Shown: one piece after another, positions 12,691 through 28,779 of the stretch
Numbering within the stretch: position 1 is the stretch's first letter
How the letters are laid out: each line of letters starts with the position of its first letter
Program-made: the position numbers and the translations under genes
Source of the DNA: Gibbula magus
Taxonomy: Eukaryota > Mollusca > Gastropoda > Trochida > Trochidae
Reading direction: 5' to 3'
Assembly: GCA_936450465.1 (NCBI GenBank)
Contig: OW388296.1
Location: forward strand, 37,972,023 to 38,036,022
DNA: 64,000 nt
Notes under the pieces: generated by a model
Seen by the model: the letters and a program-made list of their open reading frames with translations, nothing else
What the model was told of the DNA's origin: nothing
Database searches by the model: none

Positions 12691-15600
12691 CTTCACAATC
12701 TAGGAATCGACTCATGTATTCTGTTGGTAAGACAGAACAACTATTGGAGAACCCTTCACAATCTAGGAATCGACTTCTGTATTCGTTAGATGCAATATCA
12801 TAACCCTTCACAATCTAGGAATCGACACATGTAGTCTATTGGTAAGACAGAAAACTATTTGAGAACCCTTCACAATCTAGGAATCGACTTCTGTATTCGT
12901 TAGATGCAATATCATAACCCTTCACAATCTAGGAATAGACACATGTAGTCTATTGGTAAGACAGAAAAAACTAGTTGAGAACCCTTCACAACCTAGGAAT
13001 CGACCCCTGTAGTCGTTAGATGAAATATCATAACCCTTCACAATCTAGGAATCGACACATGTAGTCTATTGGTAAGACAGAAAAACTAGTTGAGAACCTT
13101 TCACAATCTAGGAATCGACCCCTGTAGTCGTTAGATGAAATATCATAAACCTTCACAATCTAGGAATAGACACATGTAGTCTATTGGTAAGACAGAAAAA
13201 CTAGTTGAGAACCCTTCACAACCTAGGAATCGAACCCTGTAGTCGTTAGATGAAATATCATAACCCTTCACAATCTAGGAATCGACACATGTAGTCTATT
13301 GGTAAGACAGAAAACTATTTGAAAACCCTTCACAATCTAGGAATCGACACATGTAGTCTACTGGTAAGACAGAAAACTATTTGAGAACCCTTCACAATCT
13401 CGGAATCGACACATGTAGTCTACTTGTAAGACAGAAAACTATTTGAGAACCCTTCACAATCTAGGAATCGACACCTGTAGTCGTTAGATGAAATATCATA
13501 ACCCTTCACAATCTAGGAATCGACACATGTAGTCTACTGGTAAGACAGAAAACTATTTGAGAACCCTTCACAATCTAGGAATCGACCCATGTAGTCGTTA
13601 GATGAAATATCATAACCCTTCACAATCTAGGAATCGACTCATGTAGTCTGTTGATAAGACAGAACAAATATTTGAGAACCCTTCACAATCTAGGAATCGA
13701 CCCCTGTAGTCGTTAGATGAAATATCATAACCCTTCACAATCTAGGAATCGACACATGTAGTCTACTGGTAAGACAGAAAACTATTTGAGAACCCTTCAC
13801 AATCTAGGAATTGACCCCTGTAGTCGTTAGATGAAATATCATAACCCTTCACAATCTAGGAATCGACTCATGTAGTCTGTTGATAAGACAGAACAAATAT
13901 TTGAGAACCCTTCACAATCTAGGAATCGACCCCTGTAGTCGTTAGATGAAATATCATAACACTTCACAATCTAGGAATCGACTCATGTATTCTGTTGGTA
14001 AGACAGAACAACTATTGGAGAACCCTTCACAATCTAGGAATCGACTTCTGTAGTCGTTAGATGAAATATCATAACCCTTCACAATCTAGGAATCGACTCA
14101 TGTAGTCTGTTGATAAGACAGATAAAATATTTGAGAACCCTTCACAATCTAGGAATCGACTTCTGTAGTCGTTTGATGAAATATCATAACCCTTCACAAT
14201 ATAGGAATCGACACATGTTGTCTATTGGTAAGACAGAAAACTATTTGAGAACCCTTCACAATCTAGGAATCGGCTCATGTAGTCTGTTGATAAGACAGAT
14301 AAAATATTTGAGAACCCTTCACAATCTAGGAATTGATCCCTGTAGTCGTTAGATGAAATATCATAACCCTTCACAATCTTGGAATCGACCCATGTAGTCT
14401 GTTGATCAGACAGAAAACTATTTGAAAACCCTTCACAATCTAGGAATCGACACATGTAGTCTACTGGTAAGACAGAAAACTATTTGAGAACCCTTCACAA
14501 TCTCGGAATCGACACATGTAGTCTACTGGTAAGACAGAAAACTATTTGAGAACCCTTCACAATCTAGGAATCGACACCTGTAGTCGTTAGATGAAATATC
14601 ATAACCCTTCACAATCTAGGAATCGACACATGTAGTCTACTGGTAAGACAGAAAACTATTTGAGAACCCTTCACAATCTAGGAATCGACCCATGTAGTCG
14701 TTAGATGAAATATCATAACCCTTCACAATCTAGGAATCGACTCATGTAGTCTGTTGATAAGACAGAACAAATATTTGAGAACCCTTCACAATCTAGGAAT
14801 CGACCCCTGTAGTCGTTAGATGAAATATCATAACCCTTCACAATCTAGGAATCGACTCATGTATTCTGTTTGTAAGACAGAACAACTATTGGAGAACCCT
14901 TCACAATCTAGGAATCGACTTCTGTATTCGTTAGATGAAATATCATAACCCTTCACAATCTAGGAATCGACACATGTAGTCTACTGGTAAGACAGAAAAC
15001 TATTTGAGAACCCTTCACAATCTAGGAATCGACCCCTGTAGTCGTTAGATGAAATATCATAACCCTTCACAATCTAGGAATCGACTCATGTATTCTGTTG
15101 GTAAGACAGAACAACTATTGGAGAACCCTTCACAATCTAGGAATCGACTTCTGTAGTCGTTAGATGAAATATCATAACCCTTCACAATCTAGGAATCGAC
15201 ACATGTAGTCTACTGGTAAGACTGAAAACTATTTGAGAACCCTTCACAATCTAGGAATCGACCCCTGTAGTCGTTAGATGAAATATCATAACCCTTCACA
15301 ATCTAGGAATCGACTCATGTAGTCTGTTGATAAGACAGATAAAATAGTTGAGAACCCTTCACAATCTAGGAATCGACTTCTGTAGTCGTTAGATGAAATA
15401 TCATAACCCTTCACAATCTAGGAATCGACACATGTAGTCTATTGGTAAGACAGAAAACTATTTGAGAACCCTTCACAATCTAGGAATCGACTTCTGTATT
15501 CGTTAGATGCAATATCATAACCCTTCACAATCTAGGAATAGACACATGTAGTCTATTGGTAAGACAGAAAAAACTAGTTGAGAACCCTTCACAACCTAGG
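12660..15600. repeat. Long-range satellite duplication (partner of about 3,700-6,580)
   Basis: Second copy of the ~2.9-kb block described at 3,700-6,580. It carries one extra B monomer near 13,320-13,382 (tgaaaaccc, then an acatgtagtctactgg unit), which shifts the offset by 62 bp. Small substitutions are also visible, such as tacttgtaagac near 13,430 and caatataggaatcg near 14,200. Confidence 0.75.
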
Positions 15601-17108
15601 AATCGACCCCTGTAGTCGTTAGATGAAATATCATAACCCTTCACAATCTAGGAATCGACACATGTAGTCTATTGGTAAGACAGAAAAACTAGTTGAGAAC
15701 CTTTCACAATCTAGGAATCGACCCCTGTAGTCGTTAGATGAAATATCATAAACCTTCACAATCTAGGAATAGACACATGTAGTCTATTGGTAAGACAGAA
15801 AAACTAGTTGAGAACCCTTCACAACCTAGGAATCGAACCCTGTAGTCGTTAGATGAAATATCATAACCCTTCACAATCTAGGAATCGACACATGTAGTCT
15901 ATTGGTAAGACAGAAAACTATTTGAAAACCCTTCACAATCTAGGAATCGACACATGTAGTCTACTGGTAAGACAGAAAACTATTTGAGAACCCTTCACAA
16001 TCTCGGAATCGACACATGTAGTCTACTGGTAAGACAGAAAACTATTTGAGAACCCTTCACAATCTAGGAATCGACACCTGTAGTCGTTAGATGAAATATC
16101 ATAACCCTTCACAATCTAGGAATCGACACATGTAGTCTACTGGTAAGACAGAAAACTATTTGAGAACCCTTCACAATCTAGGAATCGACCCATGTAGTCG
16201 TTAGATGAAATATTATAACCCTTCACAATCTAGGAATCGACTCATGTAGTCTGTTGATAAGACAGAACAAATATTTGAGAACCCTTCACAATCTAGGAAT
16301 CGACCCCTGTAGTCGTTAGATGAAATATCATAACCCTTCACAATCTAGGAATCGACCAATGTATTCTGTTGGTAAGACAGAACAACTATTGGAGAACCCT
16401 TCACAATCTAGGAATCGACTTCCGTAGTCGTTAGATGAAATATCATAACCCTTCACAATCTAGGAATCGACACATGTAGTCTACTGGTAAGACAGAAAAC
16501 TATTTGAGAACCCTTCACAATCTAGGAATTGACCCCTGTAGTCGTTAGATGAAATATCATAACCCTTCACAATCTAGGAATCGACTCATGTAGTCTGTTG
16601 ATAAGACAGAACAAATATTTGAGAACCCTTCACAATCTAGGAATCGACCCCTGTAGTCGTTAGATGAAATATCATAACCCTTCACAATCTAGGAATCGAC
16701 TCATGTATTCTGTTGGTAAGACAGAACAACTATTGGAGAACCCTTCACAATCTAGGAATCGACTTCTGTAGTCGTTAGATGAAATATCATAACCCTTCAC
16801 AATCTAGGAATCGACTCATGTAGTCTGTTGATAAGACAGATAAAATATTTGAGAACCCTTCACAATCTAGGAATCGACTTCTGTAGTCGTTTGATGAAAT
16901 ATCATAACCCTTCACAATCTAGGAATCGACACATGTAGTCTATTGGTAAGACAGAAAACTATTTGAGAACCCTTCACAATCTAGGAATCGGCTCATGTAG
17001 TCTGTTGATAAGACAGATAAAATATTTGAGAACCCTTCACAATCTAGGAATTGATCCCTGTAGTCGTTAGATGAAATATCATAACCCTTCACAATCTTGG
17101 AATCGACC

Positions 17109-17111
17109 CAT
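17109..17111 (+). repeat. Left copy of the 3-bp target site duplication (CAT)
   Basis: The satellite reads cgacccat up to 17,111 and then switches to CACTGGG. The trinucleotide CAT recurs at 28,777-28,779, where the same monomer resumes as catgtagtctg. In uninterrupted paralogs such as 10,748-10,768, CAT occurs only once. Confidence 0.75.
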
Positions 17112-17134
17112 CACTGGGAAAACACAAGCTATTT

Positions 17135-17400
17135 ATTACCTTTACAAATATTTATTATTTTGTAAATATCATCTTTAATAGATATTTAATCTTTGTAAAT
17201 ATCATCTTTAATCTGTATTAAATATTTGTAAATGTTTGTAAATGTTTGTAAATATTATTAAACATTTGTAAATATCATCTTTAATCTGTATTAAATATTT
17301 GTAAATATCATCTTTAATCTGTTTTAAATATTTGTATATATCATCTTTAATAATGTTGTAAAGGTTTGTAAATATCATCTCTAATCATGCTGTAAGTTTG
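17135..17400 (+). repeat. Left subterminal repeat cluster
   Basis: At least six copies of TTTGTAAATATCATCTTTAA or close variants lie here in direct orientation. They are joined by tctgtattaaatatttg spacers and shorter gtttgtaaat repeats (about 17,219-17,260). The copies decay rightward (tttgtatatatcatc, then tttgtaaatatcatctctaa, then gttgatagcatctt). The same motif occurs at the right end of the insertion in both orientations. In CACTA elements subterminal repeats are transposase-binding sites; whether these serve that role is inference. Confidence 0.8.
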
Positions 17401-17440
17401 TTGATAGCATCTTAATGTATGTAGTAATTAGTGAAGGTGA

Positions 17441-18420
17441 CAGATACCATGGGGGATGGGTGAGTGGGGAGAGTCTGCGCGGGGGTAGGGGGAAGGATGG
17501 AGGTGCGGGTTTGGATTTTGTCTTTTTGGGTCAGGTTCTTTTTGGGTCGGGGTCGAGGTTGGTGGACTGCAGGGATTGGAGGGGAGAGGGGTGTCTGTTG
17601 GTTAGGGGTTGGAGGTTTGGGGTGACTGATGTGGACTGAATAGAGATTGAGGGTTAGAAGAGGTAGTGTATGTTGGAAGTGAGGGTGGTTAAGTTGTGAA
17701 GTAGGGTGACTGGGGTTTCGTTTTGGTTGGCGTTTGTTTGTGGGGTGGTGTAGGGTATACCATTTTTCTGTGTTGAGCTGGAAGGCGAGAGGCATGAGTG
17801 CGCGTGTGTCTGTAGGGATGGGGTTGGGCGGCAGGCGTTGCCTGTGTTGAGTTGGGGGTTATAGGCGAGTACATTTGTATGTATGTTTGAGGGGGTAAAA
17901 CTGGCGAGGTGGGTGTCTGCCGAGTTGGGGATTGCGGGTGTTGACTGTGTATAACTGGAGGGTGATGGGAGGTAGCTTTGGGTTAGAGTTAGTTGTGGCG
18001 GGCGTTGCCTGTGTTGAGTTGGAAGGTTGGAGGGGAGTGCATGTGTATGTAAGTTTGCGAATGTTGACTGTATAACTGGAGGATTAGCCAGGATAGTAGT
18101 CGTTGATTGTGGGTCAATTGGGGTTGTGGTATATGGTACTTGACAGGTTTAGGAGTGCGTATTTGAACAGTGGTTGAATTTCATTGTAGATGTACATGTA
18201 GAGGCACAGTTTGTAATCTGCCCTAATTTTAGGAGTTGTGAAGAGGTCGATCTAGGGTGGGTGATAAAATGATAGGTAAAGATGGAAGCTGGGGATAGTC
18301 AGTAATGAATATAGTGAGTGACTGGGGGTTGGGAGAATGGATCGACTCGGCCTATGGTGCAGATGAGGATGTAAGATGACTAAGGCAGGTTGGATATGGG
18401 GAATTTGATGTAGGGAGAAT
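17441..18420 (+). other. G-rich, C-poor block with internal repeats
   Basis: The + strand is strongly G-rich over about 1 kb, in contrast to its AT-rich surroundings. Runs include gggggatggg at 17,451, gggg at 17,466, ggggg at 17,481 and ggggg again near 17,488, a possible G-quadruplex with one long loop. A diverged direct repeat is visible: ggcgttgcctgtgttgagtt occurs at 17,834 and 18,001 (offset 167 bp), followed in each copy by acat/gcatgtgtatgt, gttgactg and tataactggag. A 127-codon frame on the minus strand (17,412-17,795) and a 74-codon frame on the plus strand are low-complexity results of this composition, not convincing genes. Confidence 0.65.
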
Positions 18421-22760
<4,340 letters not shown>

Positions 22761-22911
22761 ATAAGAACAGGATTATTTTCGGGATAACAACTTCTATAGT
22801 GTGAAAATACAGGACGTTTCGGAGTACCTACTCACTCCTTCATCAGGTGGAATGTAAGGAAATAACAAAATACTAAAGAAGTTGTTATCCAGAAAATCTA
22901 CCTGTTCTTAT
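22761..22911. repeat. Inverted repeat (~35-bp arms) enclosing a hammerhead-like motif
   Basis: The left arm (22,761-22,795: ataagaacagg, attattttc, gggataacaacttct) is matched in reverse complement by the right arm (22,877-22,911: agaagttgttatcc, agaaaatct, acctgttcttat). The inner 14 bp and outer 11 bp are perfect; the middle is imperfect. The ~80-bp interior contains the acgtttcgg...ctccttcatcag motif annotated separately. It may be a small foldback element or the remnant of a paired-terminus retroelement. Confidence 0.8.
22814..22846 (-). ncRNA. Hammerhead-ribozyme-like core (Penelope-type motif)
   Basis: Read on the minus strand: CTGATGA (22,846-22,840), one A, GGAGT, an 8-nt loop, ACTCC, then GAAA (22,820-22,817) and CGT. 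The 5-bp arms are perfect complements. CUGAUGA, then a stem, then GAAA is the catalytic-core layout of hammerhead ribozymes, and Penelope-like retroelements are known to carry hammerhead motifs. Oddities: an unpaired A between CTGATGA and stem II, and no convincing stem I; a GUC follows GAAAC with no room for a normal stem III. It is probably a degenerate relic rather than an active ribozyme. Confidence 0.4.
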
Positions 22912-24840
22912 GAATACAACATCTAAATGCTCTCAAAGACCTAAGGTAACATACATAGCGATTTTTTAATTACGAAATATTCAATGTATTACGCGTAATT
23001 TCTCGCCTGGTTTATGACCGGCAATTAAGCTAACATTGTCTGGGTGACTGGGCGACTAGCTGTGGTTGTGTATTCGGATGTATATTCGTCAACTCTGACA
23101 TACACAAAGAATTGTCATTGACATAAGCAGAGGAAAATGAAATATCTAGATATATCTAGCGTAGGTATTCGAGTCTGCAATTATGACCATGTATATATAA
23201 ATCGCCATCCATGAATTTATTTGAGCAGGATAATATGAAACATCACCCCATCCAAACTGTTTTAAACCGGAACACGAGACTTTGGCACATGTGTGCTTAT
23301 TTTATGTTTTCATTTGATTTTATGATTTGTATTAATACATGTTCAACTTCTATACATACCTTATAGTATCGTTGTTTACACAACTGTGGACAGTTATCTA
23401 GGTCTATATTGTTTATATATTTTATTTAATAATTTTATTTGTAGTTTAGAAAATAGTCATACCTTTCACATCTATAACATGTAATTGTCATTGCAATTTT
23501 ACAATTCGACATTCAAATTTTGTTTTAACAGATAATGAAACATTCATGGGCTAGTGTACAGCAATAAATTACCTAATCAAGTCAAATTGCAAAGCTATTT
23601 GATGTTCAAGCAATGAACGTTGATACAAAGGCGCATACTGGTACCTCTTTTTCATCATAACAATTAGTTTAGATACCCATATGAAAGTGTCTATAGCGAT
23701 TGATGATAGATGAATAGCTGAATATGGCTGCAGTACAAGATAACCGAATCAAGTGTAACAGTCCACCAGGAGACCCGTTAGAATACAGCGAATACACATG
23801 TTACATAACACCGACCGGAACGCATCGTTTAACAAGTTGTTCTGATAGGCATTTACACGTGACGCTTGCTCCTGCATATAGCCAGGTACTCCCCTCTGAT
23901 TACAGAGTCCCTAGTTGACCGCCGTCAGTGAAGCTCAGCAAAAAGGAGATTGACAAAAAGAGTCATTGCAAAATGAAATACAGATGTATATAATGTTACA
24001 ACTTGACAGCATTATCATCATGATAACCGCTGCATTAGCTTGCGACATAACAATACAAAATTTAATTTGTATTATGGCAGTATGAAACTTCCTCCAATAA
24101 CAGAAACTCTTCCGCATACAATCTTAAAAATAAAGAACAGCCGGAACAACAAGTATTAGTATTTTAATTTAATATACTTAAACAACATGTGTTGAATTTC
24201 TATCATTAATCATTAACATTCAAACGTATACACTTTAATAAGAGTTAGTAGTGTGATAGTTGTAATGAGCCTATCGGCCTATGATAAATTACAATCGTGA
24301 TACCATTTCATCTATTCATTAAATATAAGACTGTGAAGTGATTATGTCAAAATAATCGGATGAAACATCATGGAAATAGCTAATTTCGTAAGTGAAGGTT
24401 TTAAATAAAACTTTTGTTATAAAGAACAAGTGTAAAGGTATTAACATTTAAAGCTTTAACTTAACGTAAACCACAATCTTTGTTGGCCATTCTTGTAGAT
24501 GCTATCTGTGTTTGAATTTGTCATAAAAAATAGTGCCGAGATACTTATACTCTGGGACAACTTCTATGATGGAATTGTCAATGAGAACAGGCTTATAGTT
24601 GTCTTTCTTTACTGTTTAATCTATATTTAATCTCATTGCCTTTATTTTCCGGGTATTAGAACTATAAGGTTGTCTCAGCACCATATACAAAGACGTTATT
24701 TGGCCTTATGGCAAGTGAAGTATACATTTATTTAAAATCGTAACCAAAAAATATTTAAGAATGAGAAAGTCAGCAATTAAAATGTTTTAATTATAGATTT
24801 TAATATAACACACTTCAAATTGGTAGTTAGTTTCTTTTCT
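22912..24840. other. AT-rich unique sequence with one weak 64-codon frame
   Basis: Mostly AT-rich sequence without recognisable features. A frame at 23,724-23,918 (+, 64 codons, begins MAAVQDNRIKC) has less skewed composition than its surroundings. It contains cag|gtactc at about 23,882-23,890, which could be a splice donor. No family is recognised and no partner exons were found, so it is noted only as a possible exon relic. Confidence 0.4.
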
Positions 24841-24847
24841 CTCTGTG

Positions 24848-24976
24848 TTAATGAGCGTAAGCACGAACAATGACCTTGAAAGGCTTTGCAGCGTGATATC
24901 TGGGGCCGCGGCCGCGCCCGCCTTTGATGAAACTATTAAGTAATTCATTGGGACACATCGTGTGTGCAGACGGCAT
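24848..24976 (-). other. Small GC island with overlapping short frames on both strands
   Basis: A CpG-dense patch (24,902-24,922, gggccgcggccgcgcccgcc, including a GCGGCCGC octamer) stands out in AT-rich DNA. On the minus strand a 42-codon frame (24,976-24,848, ATG to TAA) contains the RGG-like run GGRGRGPRYH and ends VIVRAYAH. On the plus strand a 30-codon frame (24,851-24,943, ATG to TAA) contains SGAAAAPAFDE. A third, overlapping 66-codon minus frame also covers the patch. None matches a family I know. The balanced codon choice around the island makes a relic terminal exon possible, but strand and frame cannot be decided. Confidence 0.3.
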
Positions 24977-24979
24977 AAT

Positions 24980-26789
24980 GCCGACATATGATCGCTAATT
25001 GGTTTATAACCCTCGTACTGTTTATATCAAAGACGACGATCGTTTTCAAGTGTCACAGGTATGAAACCATCCATCTAAAATTGATCTAGTCAGATACTAA
25101 ACGTCACTATGGAACATTCTATACATAAAAATACAGTATGACTGCAAGTTACCCATTGCTGTGAATGTCGATGTGAACAGTTGAGAACAGCTTTGACATA
25201 ACAGACATATGTTAATGTACATGATCGTATATCTCTTCTTCATCACCTTAACTTAAAGAATGCCAGTCAAAGAAATGTACATGCTCTTTGAATATTTCTT
25301 CTTTAAAATGTACACCTGGTCAATACGATCGTTTTTGCAAAGCTTTTAGTGAAAAAGAAATTGTTAGTAGTAAAGTAAAGTAACAATAACATGAATAATT
25401 AAGAGGTTAAGTGAACAATCTTTTGTGATTGATAATATGTAAATTGATGTAGGATAATTGAAAGGCAGTCCTATGATAAACACTTAGACATATTTCTAAA
25501 ATCTACCAGTCATTGAACTTAATTGATTATCAAATGTGGAAGTTAAGAAGCAGTAGTGGAGCAGTAAACATACTGTAAGATAGGTTATCATCAAGTTGAC
25601 ACAACTTACTTTGTCAATAAAAGTTGTTTTAAGCTTGCTCTAGTTCTTAATGTAACTCATCATTTCACAGGTGTTATGCTATGTATTTTTGTGATTCAGG
25701 CCGAATGAATATAAGATTATCTTTCGGGATATGTCTGTTATACTTATGATAATTTAGATCACTACTGCTTGGGTGAACATGCCAATCTTTCATTCATTCT
25801 CTCTGTCGTTCCATCATTCAGTCAAACACTATGTATGAAGGACCTACTTTTTAAGTTATTAACTTATGGTTAGCTAATGAAATTAAGGAATGAAATAAAC
25901 ATTGTATCACCTTACCCTGTTCTATCAGTGATTAGTTACATTTCAAAGATAACCACATTACGCCCGGAGTATTGGTAATCCCCTGTAGGATCATGTAGTG
26001 TTTAGACATGGTTATAGTGATAATATTATACATGGTTATCTTTTCTTATGATAGCATCAGGCTGGTCGGTTATTTATTTTATCTTTGAACACACCTGTGC
26101 TCTTTTTGTACATGCAAATAGTTCCAAAATATAATATGTAAAGGTATTGAGATGTTGGATACTTAGAAATGAAACGTTACCTGTCAATGTGGTCATAAGC
26201 AAACGTATTCTTTTAAAGATGCATAATCAATTTTGCATGATACTTTATATGGTTCTAAAATGTACATATTATAGTAGGTGCTGGGTTACGTTATATCATC
26301 TTACTCGACTTTCTATCAACTATATATATATATATTTCAATGGAAACTAAGGAACAGTCACATGCACATGTAGTATCCGACATATACAGTATCTACTCGT
26401 TATCAGACCTATTAAAAGCTATAAGAGCAAATCTGTCTTCCTATCCATTTCATGAAAGTTTCCAAATATATATTTGACTTAATGGCTGCAGCATGCCAGG
26501 GTTCTATGTCCTGTTTTCGATCATGACCACGACTTTGAATAATTGTATTTTCTTTATAATTAACTGACTGACCTTAAACTGGTTATTTTCGGTTAAAGTT
26601 GATCAATCTCAATTAAATAACACAAATTTTAACATTTGACATACATGTGACCTCAACAACATGATTTAGTCGCTTTACATGATATGTAATCAAATTGGAG
26701 ACCCAGTTTGAGTATATTAGCGTTAGTGACTTTGAAATACATAAAATATTCTTGCTCGAACTACATAAAAAATAAGTGAGCAAAATTGA
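24980..26789. other. AT-rich unique sequence, no gene seen
   Basis: Non-repetitive, AT-rich sequence with short frames only (67 codons on + at 26,147-26,350, unrecognised). A short (TA) run lies at about 26,320-26,335. Nothing else was noted. Confidence 0.55.
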
Positions 26790-28532
26790 TTAATGACAAA
26801 TAAATTAATACTTCAATTTATCAAGGTCTTTTTCATTAAATACATTTTTGTCATCAAAGACATTTTTGTCATCAAAGGCCATTTTTTAAAATTCAAAGTC
26901 ATGCTATCATCAAAGTTTTTACCATCACAGTCGGTTTTTCAATCAAAATCATTAATTAATGAAAATAATTTTGTTTCATTAAATTCATTTTTCTCATTTA
27001 AGTCATGTTTTCATCAAAGTCATTTTGGATTATCAAAGTCATTTTGAAAATCAAAGTAATTTAAAAAAAATTAAAGTCGGGTTTTTAATCAAATTCAAAT
27101 CAAAATGAAATTCATTTTCTCATTAAAATTATTGTTTTTCATCAAATTATTGTTTCATCATATTCATTTTTTAATCAAATTTATTTTTCCATAAAAGTTT
27201 TCTTTTCATCAAAAGCCTTTTTTTATTATTCAAAGTCATTTTCTTCATCAAAGTCATTTTTTTACATCAAAATATTTTTTTTTATTAAAGTCATTTTTCT
27301 TATCAAAGTAATTTTTCTTATCAAAGTCTTTTTTAATCAAATTAACTTTTTCATCAAAAGTAATTTTTCTTAATTCAAAGTCATGTTTTCATCAAAGTCA
27401 ATCTTTTCATCAAAGATATTTTTTCTTCATCAAAGTCATTGTTTTTTTCCATCAAAGTCGTTTTTCTCATTAAAGTCGTCTCTTTTTTTATTCAAAGTCA
27501 TGTTGTTATCAAAGTCATTTTTTTCATAAAAGATATTTTTTCTTCATCAAAGTCATTTTTTTCCATCAAAGTCGTTTTTTCTCACCAACGTCATTTTTTC
27601 ATTAAAATTAGTATTTCATTATAGTCATTTTATTAATTAAATTCATTTTTTTTCATCGAACTTATTTTTTAATCGAAATTAAGTTTTTTTCGGTCATTGA
27701 AGTCATGTTTTCATCAATATAAATTTTTTTCATCAAAGATATTTGTTATTCATCAAAGTCAGTTTCTTCCATCAAAGTCGGTTTTTAATCAAAATCAGTT
27801 TTTTTCATTAAAATAATTGTTCTCATTAAAGTCTGATTTTCAATCAAAATCATTTTTCCATCAAATTCATTTTTTCTCATTCAAAGTCATTTTCTTTATC
27901 AAAGTCAGTTTTCTCACCAAAGTCATTTTTTAATCAAATACATTTTTTCAACAATTTCTTTTTTTCATCAAAAGTCATTGTTCCTTATTCAAAGTCATGT
28001 TTTCATCAAAGTAAATTTTTTTCATAAAAGATATTTTTTCTTCATCAAAGTCATATTTTTCCATCTCACCAAAGTAAGTTTTCCATTAAAATCATTTTTT
28101 TCATTAAAGTTAATTTTCTCATCAAGTCATTTTTTAAATCAAATTCATGTTTTTTTTATTCAGAGTCAAGTCTTTATCAATATCAATTTTTTTCATCAAA
28201 GATATTCTTTATTCATCAAAGTCTCTTCCATCAAAGTCGGTTTTTAATCAAAATCATTTTTTTCATTAAATTAATTTTTCTCATTCAAGTCTGATTTTTA
28301 TTCAAAATAATTTTTCCATCAAATTTATTTTTCCCATTAAAGAAGTCATGTTTTCATCAAAGTCAATTTTTTCATCAAACATATTTTTCCTTCATCAAAG
28401 TCATTTTTTCATTAAAGTTATTTTTTTCATTCAAGTCATTTTTCTCATCAAAGTTATTATTTTTCATTAAATTCTCTTTTTTTAATCAAAGTTAGCTGTT
28501 TTCATCAAAAGTCATATTTTTTTTATTCAAAG
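26790..28532 (+). repeat. Degenerate minisatellite (catcaaagtcattttt type), ~1.7 kb
   Basis: Dozens of imperfect copies of a unit approximating ttttcatcaaagtcattttt, 16-35 bp apart, with variants such as attaaagtcatttttc, catcaaattcattttt and ttcaaagtcatgtttt. T-runs vary freely in length. Longer sub-blocks recur: ttcaaagtcatgttttcatcaaag followed by ttttttcat and aaagatattttttcttcatc appears near 27,375-27,440, 27,490-27,550 and 27,985-28,045. Frames in it read Phe-Ile-Lys-Val repeats and are artefacts. It abuts the right subterminal cluster. Confidence 0.9.
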
Positions 28533-28776
28533 TCAAAGATGATATTTACAAAACTTTTCAACGATATTAAAGATGATATTTACAAAGCTTTACAAAGCTT
28601 TACAAAGCTTTACAAATGTTTACAAAATAATAAATATCTTGTAAATACCATCTTTAATAGATATTTATTACCTTTATTATTTTTGTAAAGAAGTATTTTA
28701 ATATTTGTAAATAGCTTGTAAATACCATCTTTAATAGATATTTAATCCTTTGTAAATATCATTATTTCATGTAGTG
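28533..28776. repeat. Right subterminal repeat cluster
   Basis: Two inverted copies of the left-end motif (aaagatgatatttacaaa at about 28,535 and 28,570) are followed by three ctttacaaag repeats. Next come direct-orientation copies (cttgtaaataccatctttaa at about 28,640 and 28,708; tttgtaaatatcatt at 28,750) running to the terminal CATGTAGTG. The stretch tagatatttattaccttta resembles ctatttattacctttaca just inside the left end. Sharing motifs at both ends supports these being the true ends of a single element. Confidence 0.75.
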
Positions 28777-28779
28777 CAT
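28777..28779 (+). repeat. Right copy of the 3-bp target site duplication (CAT)
   Basis: Directly follows the terminal AGTG (28,773-28,776) and begins the resumed B monomer (catgtagtctg). It pairs with CAT at 17,109-17,111. Confidence 0.75.

Larger units (their letters stand above)
1..17111. repeat. Satellite array, left block (A/B two-monomer family)
   Basis: Uninterrupted tandem satellite, already in progress at base 1. The core (aacccttcacaatctaggaa, then tcgac, a 2-3 nt variable site, then tgtagtc) is shared by all units and followed by one of two tails. The A tail is gttagatgaaatatcat (52-bp monomer). The B tail resembles tactggtaagacag plus aaactatttgag (60-64-bp monomer). A and B mostly alternate, giving a ~114-bp dimer; BB and BBB runs occur (for example about 2,100-2,220 and 7,860-8,040). 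By length this block holds roughly 300 monomers (an estimate, not a count). Variant bases cluster just after tcgac and in the A-run of the B tail. No gene, gap or foreign sequence was seen. It ends at 17,111, inside a B monomer split by the insertion. Confidence 0.98.

Noticed and set aside
17412..17795. 127-codon minus-strand frame and 74-codon plus-strand frame in the G-rich block
   Set aside because: Pro/Thr/His/Gln-rich or Gly/Arg-rich low complexity imposed by the skewed composition; no domain, and both strands are open for the same reason.
26793..28247. Frames rich in FIKVIFF
   Set aside because: Translations of the catcaaagtcattttt minisatellite.
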